This document shows, piece after piece, positions 62,554 to 64,000 of a stretch of DNA of 64,000 nt (position 1 is its first letter; each line of letters starts with the position of its first letter). This DNA is from Gracilibacillus dipsosauri. Lineage in GTDB: Bacteria > Bacillota > Bacilli > Bacillales > Amphibacillaceae. The translations under genes and the position numbers were made by a program. The DNA is taken from positions 1 through 64,000 of the forward strand of contig NZ_QGTD01000001.1 of assembly GCF_003176895.1 (NCBI RefSeq), written 5' to 3'. The notes under the pieces are model-generated. The model was given only the letters and a program-made list of their open reading frames with translations, was not told the DNA's origin and did not search any database.

Positions 62554-64000
62554 TATTTTCACCTGGTTCTTGTTTTTTTGCTTTTTCCTTTTCCAGTGTT
62601 AATGGAAGCTCTAATGTTATCCATGCCCCTTTGTTTCCTTTTTTGATCTCCATACCATATCCTTCACCAAATGCTAACCTCATTCGATCTCTTATATTTT
62701 GCAGGGCATATCCTCCATCAATCTTCGATAATGATTCTTCTTGAAAACCCCGGCCATTATCGATAACGTCGATGATCAGACTTCGTTCTCTTTTATATGC
62801 GCGTATATCTATTTTGCCTTGCCTTGGGAGATCCTTCAATCCATGAAGGATACTATTTTCTACTAATGGCTGTATTAATTGTTTCACAATCAGTGTGTCC
62901 TTCAATTGTTCCTCATAGTATATCGTATATTGTAATCGATCACCCATTCTACTTCGCTGAAGCTCCAAATAATTATCAAGATAAACCAATTCCTCTTTCA
63001 GTGAAACCCACATACTTCCTTTATTGAGATTCATCCGAAATATCTTCGACAGGCGTTCGATTAGTTGACTTGTTTCCATTGCTTTTTCCATTCTTGCAGT
63101 CCAACGAATCATATCTAATGTATTATATAAAAAATGAGGATCAATTTGATTTTGTAATGCCTCTAGCTCCGATTCCTTCTGCTTGATCTTCAATTTATAT
63201 TCGCGATCAATAAACTTTTGTATCGTTATAACCATTTTATTAAACCTTAATCCTAACCTTCCAATTTCATCCTTTGAATGAACCGGAACCTTTGCCGAAA
63301 AATTACCCTTTTCCAATTGCTTTGTCTGTTCGGTTAATTCTAAAATTGGTTTCACATGCCAATTATAAAAACCAAAAAATGCGACAACACCAAGAACAGC
63401 TAATAGGACAACAAGATTAATCATTAATGTACGAACATTGTACAAGTTCTGCACTACCTCATCCTGATTAACTAGTATCACAGAAAACCAATTCGTTCCG
63501 GTTATTTTTTGCTTAACCAATAGATATTTTTCCCCACCTGTTTCATAGGTGAAATTTTTCCCCTGTTCATGTGTGACTAAGTCAATAATAGCTTGATTAG
63601 GATATTTATTTCCTACCAGATCACTATCAGGATGTAACACTACTTCTCCACTGTTGGATAAAACAAAGTAATTTCCTTGTTGTGTCATATCTACTTCGAT
63701 ATTTTTATATAATTCTGTTTCATTCAGACGGATTCTCGCCATCCCTATTGGTTGTGAAATCTTGTTAATGTCATTAATTTGTCTAGTTAAACTAATTACA
63801 TGGTGCTCTCCAGACCATGCACTGTTTAATTTATACGTGTTGCTCCAAACTGGCTCCCCGCCTGTCGAAATAGCTAGCTTTCTAAGTTCATTTTCATTTC
63901 CTTCGACCGGATTACCGAAATTCAGTAAATTATCTTGGTTAGTACTGACAAGTTTAATTGAATCAATATACTTATAGCTCATGATTTGAAAGGTAAAAAA
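62543..64000 (-). CDS. YesM-family sensor histidine kinase (partial, runs off right edge)
   Basis: The frame is open to the end of the window, so the N-terminus is missing. The visible part has an extracellular dCache-like domain with GNYFVLSNSGEVVLHPDSDL, a membrane helix (LMINLVVLLAVLGVVAFFGF), a HAMP linker, the phosphoacceptor in NQIDPHFLYNTLDMIRW and an ATPase domain (VIDNGRGFQEESLS). An internal Met at 63982 has no ribosome binding site and is not the start. It is cotranscribed with the overlapping YesN gene. Confidence 0.9.
   Translation of the reverse strand, partial: FFTFQIMSYKYIDSIKLVSTNQDNLLNFGNPVEGNENELRKLAISTGGEPVWSNTYKLNSAWSGEHHVISLTRQINDINKISQPIGMARIRLNETELYKNIEVDMTQQGNYFVLSNSGEVVLHPDSDLVGNKYPNQAIIDLVTHEQGKNFTYETGGEKYLLVKQKITGTNWFSVILVNQDEVVQNLYNVRTLMINLVVLLAVLGVVAFFGFYNWHVKPILELTEQTKQLEKGNFSAKVPVHSKDEIGRLGLRFNKMVITIQKFIDREYKLKIKQKESELEALQNQIDPHFLYNTLDMIRWTARMEKAMETSQLIERLSKIFRMNLNKGSMWVSLKEELVYLDNYLELQRSRMGDRLQYTIYYEEQLKDTLIVKQLIQPLVENSILHGLKDLPRQGKIDIRAYKRERSLIIDVIDNGRGFQEESLSKIDGGYALQNIRDRMRLAFGEGYGMEIKKGNKGAWITLELPLTLEKEKAKKQEPGENNDL

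Overview
The window reads as chromosome of a low-GC, spore-forming Gram-positive of the Bacillaceae. The evidence is a Spo0M homologue, YdaT, YuaF/FloT with a sigma-W type promoter, a YtrA/YtrB module, PaiA/PaiB, several CcpA (cre) type sites, a leucine T-box, and strong AGGAGG ribosome binding sites used with ATG, GTG and many TTG starts. I found no rRNA, tRNA, insertion sequence or CRISPR array. The genus cannot be fixed from the sequence; halotolerant soil genera such as Gracilibacillus or Virgibacillus relatives fit the gene mix, but this is inference.

Positions 1-17250 form a fucose/fucoside utilisation island, almost all on the minus strand. It holds an ABC importer (lipoprotein plus two permeases, no ATPase), a membrane-bound AraC-type sensor-regulator, an intracellular GH29 alpha-L-fucosidase, an aldo/keto reductase, a lactonase-like amidohydrolase, a FucU mutarotase, a zinc alcohol dehydrogenase, L-fucose isomerase, a rhamnulokinase-family kinase, fuculose-phosphate aldolase, a LacI repressor and a divergent AraC activator. 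The isomerase-kinase-aldolase route is complete. Enzymes typical of the oxidative lactone route sit beside it, but dehydratase and later steps are not in the window.

Positions 17250-28400 carry small stress, envelope and metal genes: PadR with a DUF1129-like membrane protein, a secreted EEP-family phosphatase, DinB, a CAP-domain protein, a Csp-like copper protein, YdaT, a PepSY/FixH-like pair behind a Fur-like site, manganese catalase, a YcdB-domain protein, a lipoprotein and Spo0M. Positions 28400-38500 hold a GH1 6-phospho-beta-glucosidase with a divergent RpiR regulator, an SRPBCC protein, floT/yuaF, NIPSNAP, an OpuB/OpuC-like importer whose fused permease-binding protein is broken near its end, a Fur-box flavin reductase and a DedA protein.

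Positions 38500-46700 contain leuA under a leucine T-box, an Erm(D)-type 23S rRNA methyltransferase with a recognisable 14-residue leader peptide and two terminator-like hairpins, a ClpP paralogue in an operon with an ECF-like sigma factor, a SRAP protein, a polysaccharide deacetylase and a MarR-PaiA-PaiB operon with two matching operators. Positions 46700-54300 hold a lectin-pectate lyase fusion, a sugar MFS transporter under a cre site, a noncoding array of about eleven 52-bp tandem repeats, and a three-component sugar sensor (anchored binding protein, YesM kinase, YesN regulator). The rest is an excalibur-domain protein, a decayed 780-bp gap, a YtrA/YtrB-type ABC operon, a small membrane protein, and a beta-glucoside module (ROK kinase, GH1, YesN, YesM) that runs off the right edge.

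The main themes are plant or algal polysaccharide sugar scavenging (fucosides, pectin, beta-glucosides, an MFS sugar) under layered local and CcpA-type control, with cell-envelope and antibiotic stress genes between the sugar loci.
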